From C-114 sp963745405 (GTDB taxonomy: Bacteria > Chloroflexota > Limnocylindria > Limnocylindrales > CSP1-4): 64,000 nt of DNA. The stretch is from positions 1,922,001 through 1,986,000 of the forward strand of contig CAVUWY010000002.1 in the NCBI GenBank assembly GCA_963745405.1. The letters are read 5' to 3'. A program made the translations under genes and the position numbers. Shown one piece after another: positions 33,626-43,225 of the stretch (positions are counted from its first letter, which is position 1; every line of letters starts with the position of its first letter). Below the pieces are notes generated by a model, which was not told the DNA's origin, made no database searches, and saw nothing but the letters and a program-made list of their open reading frames with translations.

Positions 33626-34794
33626 CCACCCAGACCGCGCCGTCCGCGGCGCCGACCTCGTCGACCCTCTATTTCGGTCCGTGGTATCGCCGCTCGCCGT
33701 TCTTCGAGCGGACGCTCGCAGCGGGCTGCTCGGCCTACGACATCTACAACCACATGTACCTGCCGGGCTACTACGCCGACCCGATCGAGGAGTACTGGCA
33801 CCTCCTCAACGCGGTGACCGTCTGGGACGTCAGCGTCGAGCGGATCGTCGAGATCACCGGGCCGGACGCCTCGACCTTCGTCAACACCCTGACCTGCCGC
33901 GACCTCACCAAGTGCGCCGTCGGCCAGGGCAAGTACGTCCTCATCACCGCCGAGGACGGCGGCATCGTCAACGACCCGGTCCTGCTGCGGGTCGGCGAGA
34001 ACCGCTGGTGGCTCGCTCTCGCCGATAGCGACGCCGGCCTGTGGGCCCGCGGCGTGGCCGTCCACTCGGGCCTCGACGTGAAGGTCCGCGAGCCTGAGGT
34101 CTACCCGGTCCAGGTCCAGGGCCCCAAGTCGAAGGACGTGATGCAGACGCTCTTCGGCGACGCGGTCCTCGACATCAAGTACTACTGGACGCTCACGACC
34201 GAGCTCGACGGCATCCCCGTCATCATCAGCCGGACCGGCTGGACCGGCGAGGTCGGCTACGAGATCTACCTCCGCGATCCCGCCCGCGGCGGCGACCTAT
34301 GGGACCGGATCATGGAGGCCGGCCGACCCCACGACATCCGACCGATCGCGCCGTGCGAGGCGCGCCGCATCGAGGCCGGCATCTTCAACTACGGCTCGGA
34401 CATGACGATCGCCAACAACCCGTTCGAGATCATGGGCCTCGAACGGCTCGTCGAGGCGCAGGAGGCGGATTACATCGGCAAGGCCGCCCTCGAGGAGATC
34501 CGCGTCCGCGGCGTCAGCCGTAAGCTCGTCGGCATCGAGGTCGAGGGCGATGCCCTTTCGTTCGAGATCGCCGAGAAGCGGCCGGCCCTCCACGACGGCG
34601 TGCCGGTCGGCCAGATCACCGACCTCATCTGGTCGCCCCGGCTGAAGAAGAACATCGGCTATGTCTGGGTCCCCATCGAGCTCGCCGCCGCCGGCACGCC
34701 GCTCGAGATAGTCGCCCCGAGCGGCGAGCACTGGCCGGCCCGGACCGCGGCCATCCCGTTCCTCGACGCAAAGAAGGACATCCCCAAGGCATGA
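33622..34794 (+). CDS. GcvT-like aminomethyl/methyltransferase, paralogue 2
   Basis: 390 aa, clearly homologous to the preceding protein over its full length: MYLPGYYADPIEEYWHLLNA, VSVERIVEITGPDASTFVNT, GKYVLITAEDGGIVNDPVLL, VIISRTGWTGEVGYEIYLRD and KKNIGYVWVPIELAAAGTPL. Differences cluster at the N-terminus and in the loop after the SDMT segment. A tandem pair may form a heterodimer or handle successive methyl groups. It overlaps its neighbours on both sides by 4 nt, so three proteins are made from one message in close ratio. Confidence 0.85.
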   Translation: MTTQTAPSAAPTSSTLYFGPWYRRSPFFERTLAAGCSAYDIYNHMYLPGYYADPIEEYWHLLNAVTVWDVSVERIVEITGPDASTFVNTLTCRDLTKCAVGQGKYVLITAEDGGIVNDPVLLRVGENRWWLALADSDAGLWARGVAVHSGLDVKVREPEVYPVQVQGPKSKDVMQTLFGDAVLDIKYYWTLTTELDGIPVIISRTGWTGEVGYEIYLRDPARGGDLWDRIMEAGRPHDIRPIAPCEARRIEAGIFNYGSDMTIANNPFEIMGLERLVEAQEADYIGKAALEEIRVRGVSRKLVGIEVEGDALSFEIAEKRPALHDGVPVGQITDLIWSPRLKKNIGYVWVPIELAAAGTPLEIVAPSGEHWPARTAAIPFLDAKKDIPKA

Positions 34795-36104
34795 CCGCGA
34801 CTGTTTCCCGCCCCGCCTCGGGCACTCTCCGGCCGGGCATCGGCGACCTCATCACCGCGGAGGAGATCGCCGCCGTCCGTCGTCCGTTCCGGGCGGCCCG
34901 GCTCCTGCCCGGGCGGGCCTATCACGCCCCCGGCTTCTTCGAGTTCGAGCGACGCGAGTGGTTCGGGCGCGACTGGATCATGGTCGGCCGCGAGGAGGAC
35001 GTCGCGACGCCCGGCTCGTACTTCGTGACCGAGCTCGACGAGGAGCCGCTCATCGTCGTCCGCGGCCGGGACTCGGTGATCCGGGCCTTCTACAACGTCT
35101 GCCGCCATCGCGGAACCGCCGTCGTGGAAGAACTGTGCGGCACCGCCGTCCGCTTCCAGTGTCCCTATCACGCCTGGATCTACGACCTCGAGGGCCGGCT
35201 CGTCCGGGCCAAGCACACCGACGACCTGGCCGATTTCGACTTCGGGTCGTACGGCCTGCCGCCGGTCCGCCTGGCGACCTGGGGAGGGTTCATCTTCCTG
35301 TCGCTCGCCGAGGACGGCCCCGACCTCGAGGAGCAGTTCGGCGACCTCGTCGATCACTTCGCCCGCTTCGACCTGGCGAGCCTTCGCGCGGCCCATTCGG
35401 CGACGTACGAGATCGAGTCGAACTGGAAGTTCGTCGCCGAGAACTACAGCGAGTGCTACCACTGCCCGGGCCTCCACCCCCAGCTGAACCGCCTCACGCC
35501 GTACGACCTCGGCGCCGACTTCGACCCGAACGGCGAGTGGCAGGGCGGCTGGATGCAGCTCGTCGACGACGCCGAGACGATGGCCCTCCAGGGCGGCCAT
35601 CGCGACGGGCGACCGTCGATGGCCGGCTGCACGCTCGACGACGAGCGGCGGATCACGTATTACCTCGTCTGGCCCAACGTCTTCCTCTCGATCCACCCCG
35701 ACTACCTGCTCGTCCACAAGCTCACGCCGCTGTCGGCCGACCGGACGCGGATCGACTGCCAGTGGCTGTTCGAGCCGTCGACCATCGCCCGGGAGGACTT
35801 CGACCCGTCCGATGCGATCGAGTTCTGGGACCTCACCAACCGCCAGGACTGGCACGTCTGCGAGCTCCAGCACCGGGGGACGAAGTCACGGTCATGGGTC
35901 TCGGGTCGCTACTCCAACGTCGAGCCGTCGGTACACGCCTTCGACCTGATGGTCGTCGATCGCTACGCCGGCGACGGGATCATCTCGAGCCGGACCGTCC
36001 GCGACCGCTACGACCAGTCGGTCCCGATCGAGCGCGACGATGGGCCGGCTCCCGCCGGTCGCTCGACCGACCGGACCGCGGCGAGGGCGACAGCCGCTCG
36101 CTGA
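34791..36104 (+). CDS. Rieske non-heme iron oxygenase alpha subunit (GbcA/carnitine-betaine monooxygenase type)
   Basis: 437 aa. The Rieske [2Fe-2S] ligands are in FYNVCRHRGTAVVEE and FQCPYHAWIYDLEGRL (CxH...CxxH). The mononuclear iron ligands are in NWKFVAENYSECYHCPGLHP. This group (GbcA, stachydrine and carnitine oxygenases, choline monooxygenase) demethylates or hydroxylates quaternary amines using O2 and electrons from a separate reductase. No reductase gene is in the cluster, so it must lie elsewhere. The ATG overlaps the preceding stop. The last 35 residues are Arg/Ala/Asp-rich and likely disordered. Confidence 0.88.
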   Translation: MTATVSRPASGTLRPGIGDLITAEEIAAVRRPFRAARLLPGRAYHAPGFFEFERREWFGRDWIMVGREEDVATPGSYFVTELDEEPLIVVRGRDSVIRAFYNVCRHRGTAVVEELCGTAVRFQCPYHAWIYDLEGRLVRAKHTDDLADFDFGSYGLPPVRLATWGGFIFLSLAEDGPDLEEQFGDLVDHFARFDLASLRAAHSATYEIESNWKFVAENYSECYHCPGLHPQLNRLTPYDLGADFDPNGEWQGGWMQLVDDAETMALQGGHRDGRPSMAGCTLDDERRITYYLVWPNVFLSIHPDYLLVHKLTPLSADRTRIDCQWLFEPSTIAREDFDPSDAIEFWDLTNRQDWHVCELQHRGTKSRSWVSGRYSNVEPSVHAFDLMVVDRYAGDGIISSRTVRDRYDQSVPIERDDGPAPAGRSTDRTAARATAAR

Positions 36105-36362
36105 TCAGGAGCGAACGTTCCTGATGATCGATCGTTGCGTGTCCTCGAGGTCCTTCAGGATGTTCGAGTACATCTCCATCAGCCTCGAGTATTCCTGGAG
36201 CTGCCTCTGATACTCGGCCGTCGCCGTCGCGTCCGCTGGATCGGGTGGAGGGGTCGGCGGAGTCGGCGGTGTCTGCGGCGTCGCTGCCGCGGTCGTCGGC
36301 GTGTCCGTGGTTCCCGGGTTCTTCAGGCCGTCGTCGTCGTCACGACCGAGCCAGTCGTCCAT
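36105..36362 (-). CDS. Small Pro/Thr-rich protein with C-terminal helix
   Basis: 85 aa. It starts MDDWLGRDDDDGLKNPG, passes through a Pro/Thr/Ala-rich middle and ends in a helix (AEYQRQLQEYSRLMEMYSNI, then LKDLEDTQRSIIRNVRS) that could form a coiled coil. The ATG at 36362 follows GGGGGAGG by 4 nt, a strong site. It is convergent with the Rieske gene, separated by 0 nt. No family is recognised; the longer open frame upstream is basic shadow sequence. Confidence 0.55.
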   Translation of the reverse strand: MDDWLGRDDDDGLKNPGTTDTPTTAAATPQTPPTPPTPPPDPADATATAEYQRQLQEYSRLMEMYSNILKDLEDTQRSIIRNVRS

Positions 36363-36694
36363 CGATCCTCCCCCGTGCGAGCGTCGGCGCTCGACACTAC
36401 ACCTCGATCGCGGCCGCCCGACGGGCCTCGGTGTTCCGCGTCGACCTTGTTTCGTCCCGTAGCGCACCCATGACTGCCGACTGCGTATCGAGGGAGACAA
36501 GCGTCGGTCGCCGGCTCGAGGTCCGGCCGCGGAGCCTCGCCTGGGACGGGGTCTGAGCGTGGCCCAACCCACCGGGGGCTCCGGCGAGGCCGGTTGTGGC
36601 GGATATCTCGGGCTTGTCGGAGGCCCCTGTGCTCGGAGCAGTCATGGAGGCGATATCGACCCGCCTGACGGCACCGACCGCGAACGGCGCGGCC
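36363..36694. other. Intergenic stretch of about 330 nt, no credible gene
   Basis: This lies between the small Pro-rich protein gene and the end of potC, both leftward. Two short rightward frames here have no ribosome-binding site, and the second runs antisense into potC. The region must hold the promoter of the small gene, but no clear hexamer pair was found. No hairpin strong enough to call a terminator was seen. Confidence 0.4.
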
Positions 36695-37529
36695 TCAGAC
36701 CGCGAGCGGCGCCGGAGCGTCTTCCTCGTCCACCACCTGGCGACTCTCGCCGCGGAAGGCCCCGAGGCGCCAGGCGACGATCAGGGCGACGGCGACGACC
36801 GCGACGATGATCGTGCGAGATCGCGTTGATCTGGGGCGTCACCCCGAACTTGATCGACGTGTAGATGTAGATCGGCAGGGTGGTCGACCCGACGCCGGCG
36901 TTGAACGAGGTGACGATCGAGGTCGTCGAACGACAGCGCGAAGGCCAGCATCGCGCCGGCCGCGATCGCCGGGGCGATGAGCGGCAGCGTCACGTGCCAG
37001 AACGCCCCGACCGCACCGTCGCCGAGGTCGCGGGCCGCCTCCTCGAGCGCGGGTCCATGTTCGCCGCCCGGGCTCGGACGGTGATCGCCACGTACGAGAT
37101 GCAGAACGTGATGTGGGCGATCGCGATCTGGCCGAGCGAGCCGTTCAGGGCGAACAGCTGGGCGAAGAAGATCAGCAGGCTGATGCCCATGATGATCTCG
37201 GGGGTGACCATCGGCAGGAGGAGCAGCGTCTCGGTCGCGCCGCTGCCGCGGAAGCGGAGCCGGGCCAGCCCGAGCCCGAGCAGCGTCCCGAGGACCGTCG
37301 AGACGACCACCGCGATCAGCGGCGACCTGGAGGGTGACGCCGAGCGGCGTCGAGCAGGTCCTGGTTGGCGAACAGCTTCGGGTACCAGTCGAGGGTGAAG
37401 CCCTGCCAGACGAAGTTCCGCCGCGACTGGTTGAAGCTGAAGATGATGAGGACGACGATCGGGGCGAACAGGAACGCGTAGATGAGTACGGCGAACGCGG
37501 TCAGCCAGCGGATTGCGCTCCCGGCTCAC
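36695..37529 (-). pseudogene. potC: Spermidine/putrescine-type ABC transporter permease PotC, frameshifted
   Basis: Pieces in three frames together give a full PotC: FQAFTLDWYPKLFANQDL-like start region, LGTLLGLGLARLRFRGSGAT, ETLLLLPMVTPEIIMGISLL, FALNGSLGQIAIAHITFCIS, MTLPLIAPAIAAGAMLAFAL and FNAGVGSTTLPIYIYTSIKF. The block after AAxxLG...HVTLP is the EAA loop that docks on the ATPase. Indels occur near 37517, 37330, 37055, 36925 and 36820. The restored C-terminus reads DEEDAPAPLAV and stops at 36695. The GTG at 37529 overlaps the potB stop. It imports a polyamine or similar cation across the membrane. Confidence 0.8.
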
Positions 37530-38476
37530 GAGGTCGCCCCGAGGGTCTCGCGGCGGACCCAGCGCAGGGCGACCAGGGTTCCGACGAGGGTCACGATCAT
37601 GAGCAGGAAGCCGAGCGCCGAGCCCGTACGGCCAGTCGCGGCCGCTCGTGAAGATGACCTGGACGATCTTGGCGATCGTCGTCGTCTGGGCGCCGCCGAG
37701 CAGGTCCGGGGTGACGTAGTCGCCGATGCGCCGGGATGAACGTCAGGAGGGCGGCCGCGATGATGCCCGGGCATCGTCAGCGGCAGGGTCACGTGGAGGA
37801 ACGCCTGGCGTCCGTTCGCGTAGAGGTCGCGGCCGGCGTGGACGAGGTTCGGGTCGAGGCGGTCGATCGAGACGAAGAGCGGCAGGATCGCGAACGGCAG
37901 GAAGCCGTAGGTCATGCCCGAGGATCGACCGATGAAGTCGGTGTTGAGCAGGATGATCGGCTCGCTCGGTCAGGCCGATCGCCTGGAGGATCGAGTTCAG
38001 CACCCCGTTGTCGCGCAGGATGATCATCCAGGCGTAGGTCCGGATGAGGTAGCTCGTCCAGAACGGCAGCATCACGAGGATCAGCAGGAGCGTCTTGCGG
38101 CGGCCGCCGTAGCGCGAGATCCAGTAGGCGATCGGATAGCCGATGAGCGAGCGACAGGACCGTCGTGATCGAGCGCGTAGCGGAGCGAGTTGACGAAGGT
38201 CGGCAGGAACTCGGGGCGGAGCGCCGTCGCGTAGTTGTGCAGGTCGAGGTGGCCGAGGTCGACGTGGCCGCTCGGCGTCGTCGCGTGCCCAGGCTGACGA
38301 CGAGGATGATCGCGAGCGGCACGAGGAAGAAGATCGCCGAGCCAGACGACGCCCGGCAGGACGAGGACGGCCCGCGCCGAGCCGAGCCGGTCGCCGAACG
38401 CAGCCGCGCGGCCGCGGCCCGTCGCCGGACCGCGGCGCGCCGGCGCGTCGCCGGCCGTCGTCGGCCGCCGGCTCAC
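37526..38476 (-). pseudogene. potB: Spermidine/putrescine-type ABC transporter permease PotB, frameshifted
   Basis: Homology spread over three frames: VLVLPGVVWL, the loop with LHNYATALRPEFLPTFVNSL, IGYPIAYWISRYGGRRKTLL, LPFWTSYLIRTYAWMIILRD, MTYGFLPFAILPLFVSIDRL and GRDLYANGRQAFLHVTLPLT (EAA loop), ending in LGFLLMIVTLVGTLVALRWV. Breaks recur about every 100-200 nt. The GTG at 38476 overlaps the predicted potD stop, as in the other junctions. In the given sequence the end of potD is in frame with potB, which is probably another lost or gained base rather than a true fusion. Confidence 0.8.
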
Positions 38477-39737
38477 GCCCGGCAGCTCGTTCCAGCGCTC
38501 GGTGTACTTGTCGCAGATCGGCGGGCGCGAGGTCGAGCGAGCTCGCTCGAGCTTGTCGACGATCGTCCTGGCCGGGTTGAGGCGCGGGTCGCTCGAGGAT
38601 CGCCGGGTCGATGTACTGCTGGGCCGCGTCGTTCGGGCCCATGTAGCCGATGTAGTTGCGTGTTGCCGCGCTGACCTGCGCGTCGAGGTTGAAGTCGATC
38701 AACAGGTGGGCGGCGATCGGGTGCTGGCGCCCCGGACAGGACGACCATCGTGTCCGAGCCGCGGATCGCCCCCTCGGTCGGGATGACGTACTTCGTGTCG
38801 GGCTTGTCGGTGAGCATCTGCCACCAGTCGCCGGCCCAGGCGTGGGTGAGCCAGACCTGGCCGCTCGGTCAGGTCGCCGATGTCGTCGTCGGTGTACTTC
38901 CGCAGGAGCGGCTTCTGCTGCTCGAGCAGGGCCAGCATCTGCGTCCAGCTCGGCCGGCGTCGGTGGTGTTCGGCGTCGAGGCCGAGCCGGAAGCGCGGCG
39001 ACGGCGAACACCTCGCGCACGTCGTCGAGCATCGACCATGTGACCGTGACAGCGTCGGGTCCCAGAGCGCCTCCCAGCTCGTCAGGTCGTCCGGCGATCT
39101 TGTCCGGGTTCCAGGCGTAGCCGGTCGTCCACCACAGTTGGGCACGGAGTAGCTCGTTGCCCGGGTCGTAGCCCGGGTTCGGCCACGCCGGGCCCAGGTT
39201 GGCGATGTTCGGGATCAGGGAGTGGTCGAGCGGCTGGATGACGCCGTCGGCGGAGAGGCCGGGATGTCGATCGAGGTCGGGATAGGTGACGTCGTAGCCG
39301 CCGCCCTTGCCGTCCTGCGGATCTTGGCGATCTGCGTGTCGGCGTCGGGGAAGAAGTCGTACTTGACCTTGATCCCGTACTTCTTCTCGAACGCCGGGAC
39401 CGTCGTCCTCGCCGATGTAGTCGGTCCCAGTTGTAGACGAAGAGCTCCTTCTCGGGCGTCGGGGCGGGCGTCGGCGGGGCCTCGGTCGCGGCGGCGGCTG
39501 CGCTGGCGGTCGCCGCCGGCAGCCGCGGTCGCGGCGGACGTCGGCGCGGCGCTCGCGGACGGGGTCGGCGTCGCCGCCGACGAGCAGGCGGCGATGATCG
39601 GCGCGAGGGCGACCGCCGCACCGAGGGCCGCGATGCGCTCGAGCAGCTCGCGCCGGGTCATCCGCTGCTCGACGCAGGTACCGCTCGAGTTCGCGCTCGA
39701 GGACGATCGTCCGAGCCGATCGTGGCTCGTCGGTCAT
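38473..39737 (-). pseudogene. potD: Polyamine-type ABC transporter substrate-binding protein PotD, frameshifted
   Basis: The export signal MTRRELLERIAALGAAVALA then PIIAACSS combines a twin Arg with a lipobox Cys, preceded by about 25 extra residues from the ATG at 39737. The mature part contains ELFVYNW, PAFEKKYGIKVKYDFFPDAD, GYDVTYP and IQPLDHSLIPNIANLGPAWP with WWTTGYAWNPDKI. The aromatic and acidic residues of PotD/PotF-like proteins are there. Frame changes occur at least nine times. The ATG has a GGAGGAG site. Whether the ligand is a polyamine or, given the neighbouring Rieske/GcvT module, a betaine-like compound cannot be told. Confidence 0.8.
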
Positions 39738-40887
39738 GCCATCTCCTCCATGCTCGGCCGGCCGATCGCCGAGGACGAGGGCCTCGGCCGGACGCCAGAC
39801 AAGCGGTCACCGCGCTCGCCCGCGTCGAGGCGGGGCGCGGATCTTCGGGGCGAGAACCGTCAGTCGCGAGCCCCCCGGTCGTGACGACCTGATACTGGAC
39901 CGCCGCTGCCGAGGTACGCAGACTTGCTCGACCGTGGCGGTCAGCCCGTCGGACGAGCGCGCGTCGCTCGAGCGCCTCGATGGTCACCGATTCCGGCCGC
40001 ACGCTCAGGTCGATGGACTGGCCGACCTCCCGGCCGGCCCGGCCGATCCGGCAGGCGTCGCCGCCGTCGAGCCGGACGAGGGCGGTCGTCCGGCACCGAG
40101 CTCCTCGACCGTTCCGCGGAGCAGGTTGGTCGTGCCGATGAAGTCGGCGACGAAGCGGGTCGCCGGCCGGTCGTAGAGCTCCTCCGGGCGTGCCGAGCTG
40201 CTCGACCCGCCCGCGGTTCATGACCGCGATCCGGTCGCTCATCGTGAGCGCCTCCTCCTGGTCGTGGGTCACGTACACGAACGTGATCCCGACCTCGGTC
40301 TGGATCCGCTTGAGCTCGAGCTGGAGGCGCTTGCGGAGCTTGAGGTCGAGCGCGCCGAGCGGCTCGTCGAGGAGGAGCACGTTGGGCCGGTTGACGAGGG
40401 CCCGGGCGAGGGCGACGCGCTGCTGCTGGCCGCCGGACAGCTGGTTCGGCTTGCGCTTCTCGTAGCCGGTCAGGTGGACGAGCTCGAGCGCCTCGCCGAT
40501 CCGGCGCGCGATCTCGGCCTTCGTCGACGCCGCTTGCGCTTGAGCCCGAAGGCGATGTTGTCGCCGACGTCGAGGTGGGGGAACAGGGCGTAGTTCTGGA
40601 AGACCATGTTGACGGGCCGCTTGTCGGGCGGGTCGTTGGTCACGTCGCGGCCGCGCAGCTCGATCGCGGCCGCTCGTCGGCAGCTCGAAGCCGCCGATCA
40701 TCCGCAGGGTCGTGGTCTTGCCGCAGCCCGACGGTCCGAGGAGCGAGAAGAACTCGCCGGCCGGGATCGTCGAGCGAGACGCATCGACCGCCCGCACCTC
40801 GCGAAAGTGCTTGGCGAGGTCGACGAGCCGGATCTCGGGGGGTTGCTCGGATGCGCCCGTCATCGGTGCGGGCGAGCCTAGTGCCAT
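39734..40887 (-). pseudogene. potA: Polyamine-type ABC transporter ATPase PotA, frameshifted
   Basis: Walker A is LLGPSGCGKTTTLRMIGGFE, the signature LSGGQQQRVALARALVNRPN, Walker B VLLLDEPLGALDLKLRKRLQ and the switch FVYVTHDQEEALTMSDRIAV. A TOBE-like C-terminal domain follows but is scrambled by indels after about 40180. Others lie near 40530 and 40675. First gene of the leftward potABDC operon; its stop is predicted to overlap the potD ATG. ATG 40887 and ATG 40863 are both possible starts and neither has a clear ribosome-binding site. Confidence 0.8.
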
Positions 40888-40944
40888 GCGATCGGAGCGT
40901 CCGGGCGGCGTCTCACCATACGGGACCCATCCTGTGCATCGCCG

Positions 40945-41505
40945 TCAGCCGCGACGGTCGGACCTCCGGCGGAGGTTGTGGGGGAATGTCGGCCCGGGCG
41001 GCTTCGGGATGCGCATCCGGGCATCGAGGGTGGTCGCCCGGCGGCGAGCCAGCTCGAGGCGGAGACTCTCCTCGCCGCGGGCCATCGCCCAGCGGTGGTT
41101 GGCGCCGAAGATCGGCTTCATCACGAACGAGAGCCGGCGGAGGATGCCCTTCTCGGCGAGGATCCGCCAGTCGTACGTGGCGAGCGTCTCGGGGCCGACC
41201 TGCTCGAAGGTCCAGATGCCGCGCCCGACGAAGTCGCCGGACGCCTCGAGGCTGAAGCCCCGGGGCGGGTCGGACTCCGTCACCGTGAATCGCCAGCGCA
41301 GGGTGTACGGAAGCCAGCCTTTCGTGTAGAGGCGGACGACCGCCCCCACCCCGCGTTCGTCGCCCGGCTCCTCGCGCTCCACCTCGAGATAGACCGACGG
41401 CCACCAACGAGCGAGTCCCTCGGCGTCGCCGAGGATCGCGGTCACCTCCTCCGGCGTCGCCTCGAGCCGCCAGGTCGTGATGAAGTGGTACTCGTTGGAA
41501 GCCAT
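40945..41505 (-). CDS. SRPBCC (polyketide cyclase/START-like) protein
   Basis: 186 aa with the SRPBCC helix-grip layout: first strand YHFITTWRLEATPEEVTAIL, helix with GLARWWPSVYLEVEREE, strands VRLYTKGWLPYTLRWRFTV and GRGIWTFEQVGPETLATYDW, then a long C-terminal helix RLSFVMKPIFGANHRWAMAR. Such proteins bind hydrophobic ligands in a cavity; no ligand is implied here. The tail is rich in Arg and Pro. ATG 41505 lies 6 nt from the stop of the exonuclease gene upstream, so they are cotranscribed. Confidence 0.8.
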   Translation of the reverse strand: MASNEYHFITTWRLEATPEEVTAILGDAEGLARWWPSVYLEVEREEPGDERGVGAVVRLYTKGWLPYTLRWRFTVTESDPPRGFSLEASGDFVGRGIWTFEQVGPETLATYDWRILAEKGILRRLSFVMKPIFGANHRWAMARGEESLRLELARRRATTLDARMRIPKPPGPTFPHNLRRRSDRRG

Positions 41506-41510
41506 CGAGC

Positions 41511-42442
41511 TCAACCCGGCCGATAGCCCGAGCGGGCCGCGATGCGGTCGCCGGCCTCGGCCCAGCCGGCGTCGATCGGCCGGCCGGGCGCGTCGAGGTC
41601 GACGAGGAGCGGGGCGTGGTCGGACGGGATCGGCTTGCCCTTGCGCGCCTCGCGGTCGATCTCGGCCCACACGAGCCGCTCGAGCAGCGGCGCCGTGACG
41701 AGCAGGTGGTCGATGCGCATCCCGAAGTTCTTGTGGAAGTTGCCGGCCCGGTAGTCCCACCAGGTGAAGCGGCCGCGTTCGTCGCGGCGAGCGCGGTAGG
41801 CGTCGTGGAGGCCCCAGTCGAGGAGGCCGGCGAAGGCCGCCCGCTCCTCGGCTCGAGACATGGGTCCCGCCGTGGACCGCCGCCGCGTCCCAGACGTCCT
41901 CGTCCGTCGGGGCGATGTTGAAGTCGCCACCGACGAGCAGCGGCGCGGCGGGGTCGGCGGCCTCGTCGAGCCAGCGTCGGAGCCGCCCGATACCAGGCGA
42001 GCTTGCCGGCGAAGAACGGGGAGCCGACGACCCGACCGTTCGGTGCGTACAGGGTGACGACCCGGATCGGCGGAGGTCCGCGCCCGCGTCGGGATCGGCG
42101 ACGTCGCGGCGAGCATCCGCGCCTCGTCGAACGGGTCGAAGTCGTCCTCCGACGTCGTCGCGCCCGGGTCCACTGTCGCGGACCGGCCCGTCGCCGAAGT
42201 TCGTGACGACCTCGTCGACGACGAGGCCCCGCCGGGTGGCGATGGCCACCCCGTTCCAGCGTCCCTCGCCGTGGTGGAGCGAGGTCGTAGCCGGCCATCG
42301 CGAACGGCATCGCCGGGGCATCGTCGTCGGTGAGCTTCGTCTCCTGCATGAGCAGGACGTCCGGCTCGGCGCGCTCGAGCCACCACTCGACCTTCTCGAG
42401 GCGGGCCTTCAGCGAGTTGACGTTCCAGGTCGCGATGCGCAT
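41511..42442 (-). pseudogene. xth: Exodeoxyribonuclease III, several indels
   Basis: The start MRIATWNVNSLKARLEKVEW and LLMQETKLTDDDAPAMPF are diagnostic, as are GGDFNIAPTDEDVWD, the region NFGMRIDHLLVTAPLLERLV and PSDHAPLLVDLD (catalytic His). The frame shifts near 42285, 42170, 42085, 41990 and 41868. The 3' third from 41868 is clean and reads through to the stop. Xth removes nucleotides from 3' ends and cuts at abasic sites. The longer frame starts at ATG 42451; 42442 is the conserved N-terminus. The pieces make a full-length protein, so sequence error is likely. Confidence 0.82.
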
Positions 42443-42512
42443 CGGATGCATCAAGCCTCGTGGCGGCGGCGGGATCCGCCGCGATGGGTGCTGCGGAGGA
42501 GTCGGCCGGCCC

Positions 42513-43205
42513 TCAGAACCGACGGCCGCGCTGACGGGCGAGGTCGAAGGTCGCCGTGTCGGCGATCGCCATCACCGCCATCGTCCCGGCCTGGACCGGG
42601 TCGGTCACGACGAGGTCGACGGCCTCGGTGATGCTGCCGACCATGTTGAGGGCGATGATCGGGATGCCGTGCTCGCGGAGCTCACGGGCGGCCCGGGTGA
42701 TGTCGCCGCCCATGATCGAGCCGGCCAGCACGAGGAGCCGGGCGCGCGGCAGGTCGGCCACCGCCCGGACGGCCGCCGCGATGTTCTCCTCGCCGACGAG
42801 GGCGATCGTGTCGACGCTGATCTTCTCGCCGCGGAGGTTGTGCCGGTCGGCCTCGCTCACCGCCCCGAGCGCCACCTGGGCCACCTGGGCGCCGCCACCG
42901 ACGACGATGACCCGCTTGCCGAAGACGCTGTCGAGCGATCGGGTCAACCGCTGCGCCCGGAGGCCGGGGGTCCCATGGATGGCCCGTATGAGCGGCTCCT
43001 CGTCGAGCCCTTCGACCTCGATCTCGAGCTCGACGCCGGTCGGCGCGCTCTCGTCGCCCGACTCGATCCGGCGCACGGTGCTGAGGGTGCGCAGCGAGCC
43101 GCCGGCCGCGCCGATCCGCTCGGCGAGGGTCGGTACGGCGGCCGGTCCGTCGTCGAGGATGACGCGGAGGGCGACGGTCGGCGGGAGGGTCGGACGCCGC
43201 GGCAT
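42513..43205 (-). CDS. ACT-domain protein with nucleotide-binding-like C-terminal domain (DUF5612-like)
   Basis: 230 aa. Residues about 1-85 look like an ACT domain (VALRVILDDGPAAVPTLAER, then VELEIEVEGLDEEPLIRAIH). The C-terminal part starts GKRVIVVGGGAQVAQVALGA and has EKISVDTIALVGEENIAAAV, LLVLAGSIMGGDITRAAREL and IIALNMVGSITEAVDLVVTD, a Rossmann-like pattern. I relate it to the ACT/DUF5612 proteins of methanogens and some bacteria from memory, with moderate confidence. It ends a two-gene operon after another ACT protein, 20 nt away. Role probably allosteric or regulatory. Confidence 0.65.
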   Translation of the reverse strand: MPRRPTLPPTVALRVILDDGPAAVPTLAERIGAAGGSLRTLSTVRRIESGDESAPTGVELEIEVEGLDEEPLIRAIHGTPGLRAQRLTRSLDSVFGKRVIVVGGGAQVAQVALGAVSEADRHNLRGEKISVDTIALVGEENIAAAVRAVADLPRARLLVLAGSIMGGDITRAARELREHGIPIIALNMVGSITEAVDLVVTDPVQAGTMAVMAIADTATFDLARQRGRRF

Positions 43206-43225
43206 CGGGCGCTCGGCGGGCGGTG

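Noticed and set aside
38473..38476. PotD-PotB fusion
   Set aside because: The given sequence is in frame across the junction, but the region is full of indels and the GTGA overlap fits the other pot gene boundaries better.
41511..42442. Programmed frameshifting in exonuclease III
   Set aside because: Five breaks in one gene with no slippery heptamer or downstream structure; sequence error is far more likely.
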